A stretch of DNA of 64,000 nt from Zobellia nedashkovskayae (GTDB lineage Bacteria > Bacteroidota > Bacteroidia > Flavobacteriales > Flavobacteriaceae). The translations under genes and the position numbers were made by a program. The notes under the pieces are model-generated. The model saw only the letters and a list, made by a program, of their open reading frames with translations, ran no database searches and was not told where the DNA came from. Below, in pieces: positions 56,101 to 64,000 of the stretch (within the stretch, counting starts at the first letter, position 1; the number at the start of each line of letters is the position of its first letter). The stretch spans positions 1,860,001 to 1,924,000 of the forward strand of contig NZ_JADDXR010000002.1 in the NCBI RefSeq assembly GCF_015330125.1, read 5' to 3'.

Positions 56101-56478
56101 ATTGTTTATGTCTACGTGGGTTACGCCGGTAGTCCAACCTTCAGTATTATTCAGGCCTGATTTTAAACTTGTTTCCTTGAACTTTAAGTTGCCCTTGTTT
56201 ATATAAAAATGGTCTGCACCTTCATTGGCTGTAAAATAAAGATCTACTAGTCCGTCGTTATTAAAATCAGCTGCGGCAACACCAGCTCCGTTATAGTAGT
56301 AGAGGTAGTTAAGAATATTAAGTTCAGGAGTATTTTTAAGAGAATTTTTAAAGTATATTCCCGTTTCTGAGGCTTCAATTTTTTGAAATAAGACAGGGGT
56401 TTCCTGCTTTTCTTCTGAGCAGGAATTCATTAAAAAGGACAGTGCCCAAACCCAAATAAAACCCAATACTTTTTTCAT
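53155..56478 (-). CDS. CRTAC1/ASPIC-UnbV repeat lipoprotein, copy A (operon head)
   Basis: The 1107-residue protein starts MKKVLGFIWVWALSFLMNSC, a standard lipoprotein signal. It has FG-GAP repeats (DFNNDGLVD, DINNDGLLD, DYDLDGDLD, DVNNDGYPD, DFDNDGDED, DLNGNGFQD) and the UnbV block GIGKDSVLDSLTVIWPGG. It is the first gene of the minus-strand series A-B-C-haloperoxidase-GyrI-like-lipoprotein. The intergenic region shared with the divergent symporter gene is 170 bases. Co-occurrence with a SusCD pair downstream of the symporter suggests a role in surface handling of a carbohydrate or polymer. Confidence 0.9.
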   Translation of the reverse strand: MKKVLGFIWVWALSFLMNSCSEEKQETPVLFQKIEASETGIYFKNSLKNTPELNILNYLYYYNGAGVAAADFNNDGLVDLYFTANEGADHFYINKGNLKFKETSLKSGLNNTEGWTTGVTHVDINNDGLLDLYVCKVSNYKHLKGSNLLYINQGNDKDKNPIFKEESKKYGLDFSGFSTQAAFFDYDLDGDLDLFLLNHSVHPNRTYGKGDKRKKENPLSGDRLYKNENGKFINVSTEAKIFQGEIGYGLGIGISDVNNDGYPDIYVGNDFFENDYLYINQKDGTFEDIISTNSNKLGHTSHFSMGNDLADINNDGLTDIVSLDMLPENLETYKTSGLEFPYPTYQNYLRNGYAPQYMQNTLHLNLGNNNFGEIAHLAGISATEWSWGALLADYDNDGLKDLFVSNGIKGATNDMDFINFIANDNIQKRIEQGMTKEDMAFINEMPKKKVPNYFFKNKGDLTFENVSKSWSSGEDSYSNGSIYADLDNDGDLDIVVNNVGQEAFVLENTSNYTTENHFLKIDFKGSKNNPLGIGAKVIAYGNNTALSAENFVTRGYLSAVSPQLHLGIGKDSVLDSLTVIWPGGRFQIFKKLGTNQKLTINFSEASGNFYEKSEEFTPSILNNVPDFLGFFHKDSPTLEFNRSPLIPFANTNEGPNLSVTDINADGLEDILIGGAKGQASALFVQQQEGNFSPQQTALFEEDAINEDVSQVFFDADGDGDHDLIVVSGGNEFKSGKALQPRFYRNETGLFKKEDQQFTSVYINASKVGAVDFDNDGDEDIIITSDQVPHQFGVTPLQYIFENDGTGNFADVSETVGKAFREIGNVKEFVWKDLNGNGFQDLIVVGHWMPITIFYNDGKSLQLQDNPTLKNTNGWWNTIVTDDFDNDGDIDFVVGNWGLNSKFNASLSEPITLYNADFDNNGNMDPIVTHFQQHKETPFASKDELVKQLPYLNKQFLSYKDFAQASISNLFSKEKLTKSSQKKVYELRSSFYENDGVGNFTIKPLPAIAQASTIHDIAVEDFDNDGFKDLLIVGNTIEISTQLGRMDASHGLILRNTKEGGFERLSNQKFDVAGSARNIAKINVKNKEFYVIGMNNDVPIFLSKKSNE

Positions 56479-56648
56479 GTCAAAATCACCTGCAAGATAA
56501 CCAATGCTCAGAGGTATAGAAAATTACAGGACTGTGAAATTTCATCTTATTTGATTGTCATATGTGATATTGAATATATTGTCAGTAAATCCTTAAGTTT
56601 TTCGCAAATAATCCAATATATTTAGCCGAAATATCAAACCAACACATA
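56479..56648. promoter_or_regulatory. Divergent promoter region between the CRTAC1 operon and the symporter
   Basis: These 170 AT-rich bases separate two divergent genes and must hold promoters for both. A -7-like TATATTTAG lies before the symporter start, but I cannot place a matching -33 box. I see no strong dyad. Confidence 0.4.
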
Positions 56649-58301
56649 ATGATAGGAATTTTGTCTTTTGTAGGCTTTACCGCTCTGGTGGCCATAATAT
56701 CTTATTTTGCAACACGATCAACAGATGAGAATTCTTCTGATGGGTATTTTTTAGGAGGAAGAAGTCTTACTGCAGGTGTAATTGCAGGATCCTTGTTGTT
56801 GACGAACCTTTCTACGGAACAGATTGTTGGTCTTAACGGACAATCATATACAGAAGGTATTGTTGTGATGGCTTGGGAAACACTTGCTGCTATCGCTATG
56901 GTGGTTACCGCTATTTTCTTGCTGCCTAGGTATTTAAAAGGAGGAATAACAACGGTTCCCCAGTTCCTTAAGGATAGATATGACGTTACAACAAAAACCC
57001 TTACCTCGGTTTTGTTTCTTACTGGTTATGTAGTGGTGTTGTTGCCAACTATTCTCTACTCTGGAGCGCTTGCAATCAGTACCATGTTTGATTTACCCAC
57101 TATGTTAGGTGTCTCTGATAGTACGGCCTTAAACATGAGTATATGGGGTATTGGTATCATTGGTTCTATATATGCCGTATTCGGTGGATTGAAGGCTGTT
57201 GCTGTTTCTGATACGATAAACGCTGTTGGGCTTCTGATAGGTGGACTGTTGATACCTATTTTTGGACTTATGGCCATTGGTGATGGAAGTGTTTTTGGAG
57301 GATTAGATGTTCTTTATCAAGCTAATCCTGATAAATTTGATTCTACGGGAGAAATTACGAACAGTGTGCCATTTTCTACTCTGTTTACAGGTATGATGTT
57401 GATTAACTTATTCTATTGGGGTACGAACCAACAAATAATACAAAGAGCTTTAGGTGCCAAAAACTTGGCCGAAGGGCAGAAGGGTTTGTTGCTAGCTTCT
57501 TTTATTAAGATTTTAGGGCCGTTAATTGTAGTGCTTCCTGGTATTATTGCTTTTCATTATTTTCAAGGCGGATTAGAAATGCCTGATCAGGCGTATCCAG
57601 CTTTGGTAAATGCAGTATTGCCTAAATATTTAGTTGGCTTTTTTGTAGCTGTACTTTTTGGAGCAATTTTAAGCTCCTTCAATAGTGTATTGAACAGTTC
57701 TGTTACTTTGTTCGGCTTGGATGTTTACAAGCAGCATATAAACCCAGAAGCTACTGAGCAAACGGTAGTGAAGTATGGTAAGATTTTTGGTATTGTTTTA
57801 GCTGTTGGGGCTATGCTTATTGCGCCACTAATATCTAATGCAGGTAGTCTCTTTGCCTATTTACAGGAGTTAAACGGTATTTATACCATTCCAATATTTA
57901 CTATAATCGTAGTGGGGTATCTTACCAAACGTGTTCCTGCAATTGCCGCTAAAATCGGTATTATTGCCGGTGTTGTACTGTACTGTTTCAGTCAGTTCTA
58001 TTTACAGCCTTTATTTGTTGATGGTGCTCTGGAAGAAGCTGCCGCAGCAGGTTTGACTGACCCTGAAGCATTGGCATTAGTGAAGGCAGAAGCATATCCG
58101 CACTTCATACATGTAATGGCCATTTTATTTGTGGTCAACGCATCAATTATGTTAATTATAGGTAAAATAAGACCGAACGAAGTACCATTTGAACTTGAGT
58201 ATACAAAACAAGTATCTATAGAACCTTACAAGTACGTGAAGCAAGTAGGTATTGTTATCTGTTTTATAGTGATTGCATTGTATGTATACTTTGCAAAGTA
58301 G
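56649..58301 (+). CDS. Solute:sodium symporter (SSS/SLC5 family)
   Basis: The 550-residue protein has about 14 membrane spans. It carries the SSS landmarks GGRSLTAGVIAGSLLLTN then STEQIVGLNGQ, which correspond to the sugar- and sodium-coordinating first helices of vSGLT, and later YAVFGGLKAVAVSDTI. Homologues of this branch take up sugars (glucose, galactose) or related solutes with sodium across the inner membrane. It is divergent from the CRTAC1 operon and is followed by a strong terminator, so it is a single-gene unit. Placement beside SusCD suggests it imports the final sugar. Confidence 0.9.
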   Translation: MIGILSFVGFTALVAIISYFATRSTDENSSDGYFLGGRSLTAGVIAGSLLLTNLSTEQIVGLNGQSYTEGIVVMAWETLAAIAMVVTAIFLLPRYLKGGITTVPQFLKDRYDVTTKTLTSVLFLTGYVVVLLPTILYSGALAISTMFDLPTMLGVSDSTALNMSIWGIGIIGSIYAVFGGLKAVAVSDTINAVGLLIGGLLIPIFGLMAIGDGSVFGGLDVLYQANPDKFDSTGEITNSVPFSTLFTGMMLINLFYWGTNQQIIQRALGAKNLAEGQKGLLLASFIKILGPLIVVLPGIIAFHYFQGGLEMPDQAYPALVNAVLPKYLVGFFVAVLFGAILSSFNSVLNSSVTLFGLDVYKQHINPEATEQTVVKYGKIFGIVLAVGAMLIAPLISNAGSLFAYLQELNGIYTIPIFTIIVVGYLTKRVPAIAAKIGIIAGVVLYCFSQFYLQPLFVDGALEEAAAAGLTDPEALALVKAEAYPHFIHVMAILFVVNASIMLIIGKIRPNEVPFELEYTKQVSIEPYKYVKQVGIVICFIVIALYVYFAK

Positions 58302-58322
58302 ACTTAAACTCACTAATACATA

Positions 58323-58362
58323 AAAGCCCCTTCTGATAAATCATCAGAAGGGGCTTTCCTTT
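58323..58362 (+). terminator. Intrinsic terminator after the symporter
   Basis: AAAGCCCCTTCTGAT (58323-58337) pairs perfectly over 15 bases with ATCAGAAGGGGCTTT (58343-58357), with a 5-base loop and a trailing T-run. One of the strongest terminators in the window. Confidence 0.93.
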
Positions 58363-58512
58363 TGGTATCACGTTGTTTTATAACTAAGAGGCTATGGTAA
58401 AACTCAATAGACTTGACACTTAACCAAAAACGGAAAAGCGGCATCCACTGTGGGCACAGTATTGTGTCATTCCCTATGCATACGGTTAGAGATAAGTGTT
58501 CATACTGTAATC

Positions 58513-58551
58513 AAAAAAACAGCCCTGACAAGTTAATGTCAGGGCTGTTTT
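58513..58551 (-). terminator. Intrinsic terminator after susD (minus strand)
   Basis: AAAACAGCCCTGACA and TGTCAGGGCTGTTTT form a 15-base stem (58516-58530 with 58537-58551) with a 6-base loop; on the minus strand it is followed by a T-run. It lies just past the SusD stop. Confidence 0.92.
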
Positions 58552-58570
58552 AAACACTTAAATTTAATTT

Positions 58571-60184
58571 CTAGTAACCTGGGTTCTGAACTAGGTTAGG
58601 GTTCAATATAATTTGTGTTGCAGGTATAGGAAACAATTGTTTGTTGGTGTCGCCTATAGCAGAAGGATCTTTAAACTCCCAGTCTTTAGTATATTGACCA
58701 AATCTAATCATATCATTTCTTCTCCAAAATTCAGCATACAGCTCTCTACCTCTTTCGTCTAATAAGTCTTGCTCGGTAACTGCAGCCAAAGGATCAGCTC
58801 CTCTCAAAACACGTAGTTCGTTAACCAAAACTGTTGGGTCTCCACCACTACGCATGATAGCTTCTGCTTTCATTAAATGGGCATCAGAGTATCTGAAAAA
58901 TATTTCATGCTCAGCAAATTCACCATATTGTGGGTGATACTTTATTACGCGAATACCGGTTACTTCGCTATTTTCAATTAAACTTTTTTCGCCGTTAGTT
59001 GAATTAGTGAAATCTCTTGTAAAGTTTAAAGGAGATGTGCCTCTGTCCGTAAGTTCGTCTCCATTAGGAGCAAACTGCTGGCCTATTAAGAAGCCAAAAC
59101 CAATATTAGATCCATCAGCTAGACCGTCTGCATCTTTATCGGTAGTTCCATCAATTCCAGCAGGTTTTCCAGCTGAAGGAACAAAGCCTCTTCTTTCTTC
59201 TTGGTCACCACCTTCTAAGTTAGAATTTGCGTCACCTTCAAATATATCATAAAATTCAGCTAAAGTACTAAAGCCATTCCATCCACCGGCTTGATCAGGT
59301 GTTGTAAGGTTGTAGTGAAGACCGTTCCAGATTCTATTACCAACAGAAGTCTTTACCCAAAAAATAGTTTCTTGGTCTGTGTCTGCTTTAAATATGTCAA
59401 AATATCCAGCGACCAATCCAAAACCATCACCGCTAATTTCATCTACTAAAGAAACTATTCTATTCATGTCTGCGGCTTCAGCTGTTCTTGTGCCATTGAA
59501 TATATGTTTGTTTAATAGAACCTTTGCTAATAAGTATCTGGCAGCTGATTTAGAAGCTGCTACGGTTTCGCCATCTGGGGCGGTCGCAGGTAGTGTTGAA
59601 ATAGCTGTCTCTAAATCTGCTACTATAAAATCAACAGCTTCGTTACCTGTTAAAACAGCAGGATCGTCTAATGGGTCTGCAGTTGTATCTCTATAAGGAA
59701 CTTGACCGTAATTATCTAAAATTACATACATACCCAAAGCTCTAAGGAATGCGGCATCAGCTCTTGATGCTTCAGATGAAGCTGATCTAGAATCTAGCAC
59801 TTCACTAGCAGTAAGTTGTAGCTCGTTCCATTGATTCCAAACGGTTGTAATATACTGATGGTCAGGTGTCCAAGTGTGTTGGTGTAATTGTCTCCAAATT
59901 CCGTTGTCTCCCCAGTCAGAACCTCTAGTAGGAACTAAAAGTTCGTCGGTGGTCACTTCGCTCAAAGCAAATAAGTTAGCTTGGTCACCAATGTATCCAT
60001 TAATCTGGTTGTACATAGCAGTAACAGAACTTGCAGCTTCTTCCGCGGTTTGTATTCCCTCAAAATTGGTAACCAATAAAGAGTCCGTTTCTTCAACCTC
60101 AAGGTCGCTACATGAGGATAGTACTGATAGGGCCAAGGCCGGAAGTATCAGAATCTTCGATGTATTTTTAATATATTTTATCAT
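58571..60184 (-). CDS. SusD/RagB family nutrient-binding lipoprotein
   Basis: The 537-residue protein has a lipoprotein signal ending in LSSC (C25). It follows the SusD layout: an N-terminal helical TPR-like part (EEAASSVTAMYNQINGYIG, WNQWNELQLTASEVLDS) and a C-terminal region with YSDAHLMKAEAIMRSGG and ERGRELYAEFWRRNDMIRFG, typical of the SusD lid. It would cap the SusC channel at the cell surface and bind a glycan or oligomer. It starts 17 bases after the SusC stop. Substrate is not determined; no glycoside hydrolase is in the window. Confidence 0.94.
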   Translation of the reverse strand: MIKYIKNTSKILILPALALSVLSSCSDLEVEETDSLLVTNFEGIQTAEEAASSVTAMYNQINGYIGDQANLFALSEVTTDELLVPTRGSDWGDNGIWRQLHQHTWTPDHQYITTVWNQWNELQLTASEVLDSRSASSEASRADAAFLRALGMYVILDNYGQVPYRDTTADPLDDPAVLTGNEAVDFIVADLETAISTLPATAPDGETVAASKSAARYLLAKVLLNKHIFNGTRTAEAADMNRIVSLVDEISGDGFGLVAGYFDIFKADTDQETIFWVKTSVGNRIWNGLHYNLTTPDQAGGWNGFSTLAEFYDIFEGDANSNLEGGDQEERRGFVPSAGKPAGIDGTTDKDADGLADGSNIGFGFLIGQQFAPNGDELTDRGTSPLNFTRDFTNSTNGEKSLIENSEVTGIRVIKYHPQYGEFAEHEIFFRYSDAHLMKAEAIMRSGGDPTVLVNELRVLRGADPLAAVTEQDLLDERGRELYAEFWRRNDMIRFGQYTKDWEFKDPSAIGDTNKQLFPIPATQIILNPNLVQNPGY

Positions 60185-60201
60185 TGCTCTTTTTTTTTAA
60201 T

Positions 60202-63200
60202 TTAGAATCTAGCATTTATTCCTAAGGTGAATGTTCGAGGTCTTGGGAAAGAAGTATAATCTATACCTTGACTCGGTATTCCTCCTGTAAAATCCCCATC
60301 TGAAGAAGTCGATGATGAAACTTCTGGGTCTAAGCCACTATAATCGGTAATCAAAAATAAGTTTTGACCGGTAAGTGATAATCTTAGGCTGTTTAGAGCT
60401 CCTTTTCCACTTAGTGGTACATTGTACCCAATACTCGCATTTTGCATACGAACGAAATCACCTTTTTCTAAATATAGTGTAGAAACTTCTGATGATTGAA
60501 GCTCAAGAGCTTCTGGAGTTACATTTCTAGAGGTTTGAAAAGCTGCAGCGTTTAAGAATGCATTTGCTGTATTATTATATACAGAGAATCCGAATTGTCC
60601 TGTAAAAAATGCTGATACATCCCAGTTTTTGACTGTCAAATTTAGTGCTAAACCTGTAGTAATATCCGGTACAGCATCTTCATCTACAAAATCCTTGTCA
60701 TCTGCATTGAAATTTGGATTACCATCTGCATCTTCAGAATAAGTAGCCATGTAGTATGAAAAAAGCGATCTTCCTTCACCAAGACGTTGTGCAAATGCAC
60801 CTGTAAGCCCAGGACCGTTCAATACACCAAAATCTGCAGTAGCTCCTTTTAATCCTTCTACGGTGTTGTCATTGTAGGCTATATTGAAAGATGTAGAAAA
60901 GGTAACATCATCCGATTGGATGAAATCGTAATTTAGACCAAGCTCAACACCTTGGTTTATTAAAGTACCATCTTCTAAGTTAGTAAATTTAAAAGGGTCA
61001 AAAGCTGGTGCCGCCGCAGGCTGTCTAAATAATAAATCCTTAGTCTCTCTTCTATATAAATCTATTGATCCATTAAAACGGTCATCTGCAAATCCAAAAT
61101 CTATACCTAAGTTGTAATCTGTAGTAGATTCCCATTTTAAATCTGAATTTTGTACAGCAACCGTTTCTGTACCGGGTCTGTTTATACTGCCGTCATTATC
61201 TATAGTAGGTTTGCTATAACGAACTCTTTTTAGATAGTTGGCGTAACCTAAACCTTCTTGATTACCTGTTGAACCAGCACTTACTCTAAGTTTAAGAGTA
61301 GAGAATGCATCCCCAATGAAGTCTTCATCACCTAATTGCCATGCAAATGCACCAGAAGGGAAGTAGCCGTATTTGTTGTTCGTACCAAATCTTGAAGAAC
61401 CATCAGCTCTAAGTGTTACGGTAAATAAATATTTGCTGTTCAAAGAGTAGTTGATTCTACCGAAAAACGACTGCAACTCATCCGTATTATCAAAAGCATC
61501 ACCCCATGCTGATCGAAAAGAATTTGATTTTGTTCCTAAAGTGCCAGCATCATTAAAAGGGTTTAGCGAGTTTACGAAACTGTCATCGGCATCATACCCA
61601 AACTGTTGGTAAGGAGTATTTATAGAATAACGTAAGTCATATATAGATTGCTTTAACTCTTGACCTATTCTATCAAGGTTGTTAAGGGATGTTCCCCAGC
61701 CTTGAGAGTTTATACCTTGTCTCTGAAAATCTTGAAAAGTGAAACCTACAATAGCATCTATTGATGAGTTTGTAAACTCTTTTTTGTAATTCAAAGTAGC
61801 TTCCAACAATTTGCTGGTGGCTTCTAGCGTGTTGAATGCTGCTTGACCATTATCAACAACTCTATCAAAATTTCTTACTCCCGGAGATATGACTGTAATT
61901 GCTTGCGCATCTGATCTGTCATAACCAACTGATATCTTTGCGGTAAGTTCTTCTGTAAGGTCATATTCCGCCGAAAGGTTGGTTAAAAACCTATCAGTAT
62001 GCGTTTCCGATTGCCAGTTGGCTAAGTAGTTTGCTGGATTTACAAGATTTCCATCTATACTAAATGTACTACTTGAAGGCCAAGTTGGGTTAGCTGCATA
62101 AGCTGCACCAATTAAGTTTCCACTTGATCCTGAAGCACCACTAATTGGCGGAGCTTCATCATTTACTCTAGAAAGGGTAGATTGAAAATTAATTCTTAAT
62201 TTATCATCTAAAAATCTTTGAGCTATGTTTACTCTACCTGTAATTCTTTCTTGTGAAGATTTTTGAATTACACCAAATTGCTTTCCATAAGAAAAAGTAG
62301 CTCTTACGTTTCCACTACCGTAGTTATTGCTATAAGCTAAGTTTTGGTTCTGAGAAGCAGTATTTCTAGTAATGTAATCCTGCCAATCTGTATTTTGTCC
62401 AAAATCTAAGCCGTCTGCAATTTCTTGAGATCGTAAGCTTGCTGATCTAGAAATAAATTCAGGTCCATCAAACAAGTCGTATTCGTCTGCTGGTGAAGAA
62501 ACACTAAATGTTGAGTTGAATTCCCAGTTTCCTCCTGCACCTGCTTTTCCACTTTTAGTGGTTACGATAACCACACCATTTGCACCCCTTGATCCGTAGA
62601 TTGCTGTTGCAGAAGCATCTTTCAATATAGAGATACTTTCAATATCACTAGGGTTTATAAAGCTTAGAGGGTTTTTTGTTGCATTTCCTCCGTTAACAAT
62701 ATCTCCACCGCTTGGAGTAGTGGATTCCCCTGAAAGCGGAACACCATCAACTACAAATAATGGATTGTTGTTAGAACGAATTGAATTTGCTCCTCTAATA
62801 CGAATATTAACGCCAGCTCCAGGTTCTCCACTTGATTGTGAAATCTGTACCCCAGCACTTTTACCTTGTATTAGTTGTTCAGGAGACGCTATAACACCTC
62901 CGTTGAAATCTTCGGCCTTTACTGCGGTAACTGATCCCGTAGCATCCTTTATAGTAGTTGAGCCATAACCTATAATAACAACCTCATCCAAAGCTTGAGC
63001 GTCTTCTTGTAAGGTAATGTTAAGTGTAGATTGACCATTAACCGGTACTTCTTGAGAAGCATAGCCAATGTAGCTAAATATTAATGTAGCATCTTCGGGC
63101 ACGCCGCTTATTGCGTAGTTCCCATCAAAATCCGTTTGTGCTCCAGTAGTTGTGCCTTTAATAACAACACTTGCTCCCGGCAAAGGGCCACTGGCGTCGG

Positions 63201-63291
63201 AAACGGTTCCCGATACATCCTGAGCCTGTGCTATGCCAAAGCTTAGAAAAGCCGCAACCATAACCAGGTTTTTTAGTAGCATAATCTTCAT
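60202..63291 (-). CDS. SusC/RagA family TonB-linked outer-membrane protein
   Basis: The 1029-residue protein has a signal peptide (cut after AQAQ), a CarboxypepD_reg domain with DFDGNYAISGVPED (about 24-95), then the TonB-box region EVVIIGYGS, and the plug with VNIRIRGANSIRSNNNP and DVPLS-like elements (PLFVVDGVPLSGE). A large beta-barrel ends in FTLGINARF. It imports glycan oligomers with energy from TonB and works with the SusD gene 17 bases downstream. The promoter and a LacI-type operator lie upstream. Start codons at 63291 and 63282 (third Met) are both plausible. Confidence 0.95.
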   Translation of the reverse strand: MKIMLLKNLVMVAAFLSFGIAQAQDVSGTVSDASGPLPGASVVIKGTTTGAQTDFDGNYAISGVPEDATLIFSYIGYASQEVPVNGQSTLNITLQEDAQALDEVVIIGYGSTTIKDATGSVTAVKAEDFNGGVIASPEQLIQGKSAGVQISQSSGEPGAGVNIRIRGANSIRSNNNPLFVVDGVPLSGESTTPSGGDIVNGGNATKNPLSFINPSDIESISILKDASATAIYGSRGANGVVIVTTKSGKAGAGGNWEFNSTFSVSSPADEYDLFDGPEFISRSASLRSQEIADGLDFGQNTDWQDYITRNTASQNQNLAYSNNYGSGNVRATFSYGKQFGVIQKSSQERITGRVNIAQRFLDDKLRINFQSTLSRVNDEAPPISGASGSSGNLIGAAYAANPTWPSSSTFSIDGNLVNPANYLANWQSETHTDRFLTNLSAEYDLTEELTAKISVGYDRSDAQAITVISPGVRNFDRVVDNGQAAFNTLEATSKLLEATLNYKKEFTNSSIDAIVGFTFQDFQRQGINSQGWGTSLNNLDRIGQELKQSIYDLRYSINTPYQQFGYDADDSFVNSLNPFNDAGTLGTKSNSFRSAWGDAFDNTDELQSFFGRINYSLNSKYLFTVTLRADGSSRFGTNNKYGYFPSGAFAWQLGDEDFIGDAFSTLKLRVSAGSTGNQEGLGYANYLKRVRYSKPTIDNDGSINRPGTETVAVQNSDLKWESTTDYNLGIDFGFADDRFNGSIDLYRRETKDLLFRQPAAAPAFDPFKFTNLEDGTLINQGVELGLNYDFIQSDDVTFSTSFNIAYNDNTVEGLKGATADFGVLNGPGLTGAFAQRLGEGRSLFSYYMATYSEDADGNPNFNADDKDFVDEDAVPDITTGLALNLTVKNWDVSAFFTGQFGFSVYNNTANAFLNAAAFQTSRNVTPEALELQSSEVSTLYLEKGDFVRMQNASIGYNVPLSGKGALNSLRLSLTGQNLFLITDYSGLDPEVSSSTSSDGDFTGGIPSQGIDYTSFPRPRTFTLGINARF

Positions 63292-63313
63292 AAATGAATT
63301 GTTTTAAGTTGAG

Positions 63314-63346
63314 TTAAATTATAATATAATGTTAAATGTATACAAA
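63314..63346 (-). promoter_or_regulatory. Promoter candidate for susC
   Basis: On the minus strand, TTTG (63346-63343) and TAATTTAA (63321-63314) are separated by 21 bases, close to the Bacteroidota TTTG-N19..21-TAnnTTTG consensus. The start codon is 22 bases downstream. Confidence 0.55.
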
Positions 63347-63385
63347 ATCGATGTTAATACCTGCTAATTGCCACAAGCTAAAACT

Positions 63386-63401
63386 ACGAAAACGGTTTCG
63401 T
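63386..63401. promoter_or_regulatory. LacI-family operator
   Basis: ACGAAAACGGTTTCGT is a 16-base near-perfect palindrome with a central CG and seven of eight matching positions, the usual shape of LacI-family operators. It lies 40 bases upstream of the susC -33 box and about 235 bases from the divergent LacI gene. That placement suits control of susCD, possibly as an activator-type site. Confidence 0.7.
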
Positions 63402-63635
63402 GTTAATAACTTTCATAAAATTCGATACTATTAAAAATTATATCGAATTAATATTGAATCAATAAAAAATGTGGCTGAAAATGGGGAGACGGTATCTAAT
63501 TCCAAATATACAGATTTCTTTCCAATTGAAAAATGGTCGAAATCTGATGATGAATAGTTAAGATTGTTAAAAATTATAGAAGGTTATCATTTGCCCATAT
63601 TAAAGTTTAATTTCACTACCCAAAAGTCATAAGAT

Positions 63636-64000
63636 TTGAAGCGAAAGATTACTCTAAAACAAATTGCACGAGAATTAGGCGTGTCTATCTCTACGGTTTC
63701 AAAATCGTTAAAAGACAGCGATGAGATAAGTACGGACACCAAACAAAAGGTACAAGCCTTTGCCAAACTTTACAATTATAGGCCTAATAATATAGCCCTT
63801 AGCCTTAAAAATAGAAGGACTAAAAATATAGGAGTCGTCATTCCGGATATTGTTCATCATTTTTTTACGACTGTTTTTAGGGGTATTGAGAAATATGCCA
63901 ATGAACATGGTTATAATGTGGTGGTATGTGTTTCTGACGAGTCTTATGAAAAAGAAGTGTTCAATATGGAGCTTTTAGCGAATGGAAGTATTGACGGTTT
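63636..64000 (+). CDS. LacI-family transcriptional regulator (3' truncated)
   Basis: The reading frame runs to the window edge. The start is TTG at 63636, preceded in frame by a TAA at 63630, so no ATG is available. The first 50 residues form the LacI HTH and hinge (LKQIARELGVSISTVSKSL with EISTDTKQKVQ and NYRPNNIA), and the sensor domain begins with KNIGVVIPDIVHHFF. It would bind the operator 235 bases away and control the susCD genes, responding to a sugar ligand. The ligand-binding part beyond residue 121 is outside the window. Confidence 0.93.
   Translation, partial: MKRKITLKQIARELGVSISTVSKSLKDSDEISTDTKQKVQAFAKLYNYRPNNIALSLKNRRTKNIGVVIPDIVHHFFTTVFRGIEKYANEHGYNVVVCVSDESYEKEVFNMELLANGSIDG

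Noticed and set aside
46488..56478. Assembly artefact producing the three tandem CRTAC1 genes
   Set aside because: The copies differ throughout in sequence and signal peptides; only the fold and motifs are shared.
58571..64000. A full polysaccharide utilisation locus
   Set aside because: No glycoside hydrolase or lyase is present in the window, so only the transport and control part is supported.
1..64000. CRISPR array, prophage, insertion sequence, tRNA or rRNA genes
   Set aside because: No spaced direct-repeat array, transposase, integrase or structural-RNA-like sequence was recognised on reading both strands.

Overview
The window looks like a chromosomal segment of a marine-type flavobacterium (Bacteroidota, Flavobacteriaceae or close kin). 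Supporting signs are the low GC content, a SusC/SusD pair with a CarboxypepD_reg leader domain, many Bacteroidota-type lipoproteins, TonB-dependent receptors, CRTAC1/ASPIC-UnbV repeat lipoproteins, a vanadium haloperoxidase, promoter-like sequences resembling TTG-N19..21-TAnnTTTG, and flavobacterial families (HipA_2/DUF3037, DUF1684, PycTM). I found no rRNA, tRNA, CRISPR array, prophage or insertion sequence. Most genes are long and tightly packed, with short intergenic gaps.

Layout. 1-6.9 kb: the end of an alpha/beta hydrolase, a HipA-like kinase/DUF3037 pair, a PAS histidine kinase, an ACT protein, a GntP-type permease with an SGNH esterase, and a small secreted protein. 6.9-13.8 kb: a penicillin-acylase-type hydrolase, an ABC exporter, then a minus-strand Fe-S/redox cassette (Mrp ATPase, Nfu scaffold, thioredoxin-reductase-like ferredoxin-NADP reductase, 2Fe-2S ferredoxin). 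14-17.5 kb: an apparent operon of PhoB-like regulator, PhoR-like kinase, trmB, a LysE exporter and an alkyltransferase-like protein that lacks the active cysteine. 17.7-22.6 kb: divergent from that regulator, a TonB-dependent receptor and a lipoprotein made of two near-identical halves. 22.7-28.4 kb: an acyltransferase and a DinB plus DnaE-like translesion pair behind a candidate operator. 28.4-34.9 kb: small enzymes (OsmC, GNAT, amidase, SDR, exported haloacid dehalogenase, TetR, DUF1684) and a coiled-coil lipoprotein.

34.9-43.3 kb is the most unusual part. It holds a metallophosphoesterase, a large GAF-domain protein, an HD-phosphohydrolase fused to a Pycsar-effector-type membrane domain (no cyclase nearby), and a 1250-residue lipoprotein. 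That lipoprotein seems to join a calcineurin-like phosphatase, a CotH/FAM20/HipA-like kinase-fold segment and an Omp85-type barrel. 43.3-56.5 kb is one long minus-strand run: three paralogous CRTAC1 lipoproteins of about 1100 residues, a vanadium haloperoxidase, a membrane-anchored GyrI-like protein and a lipoprotein.

56.6-64 kb: a sodium/solute symporter, two opposed terminators, a SusD/SusC pair, and the start of a divergent LacI-family regulator (TTG start) with a LacI-type operator in the shared intergenic region. Functionally the window mixes housekeeping (TrmB, Fe-S assembly, SOS-type polymerases) with outer-membrane nutrient acquisition. It also carries an odd set of phosphoester- and nucleotide-related surface and membrane proteins.
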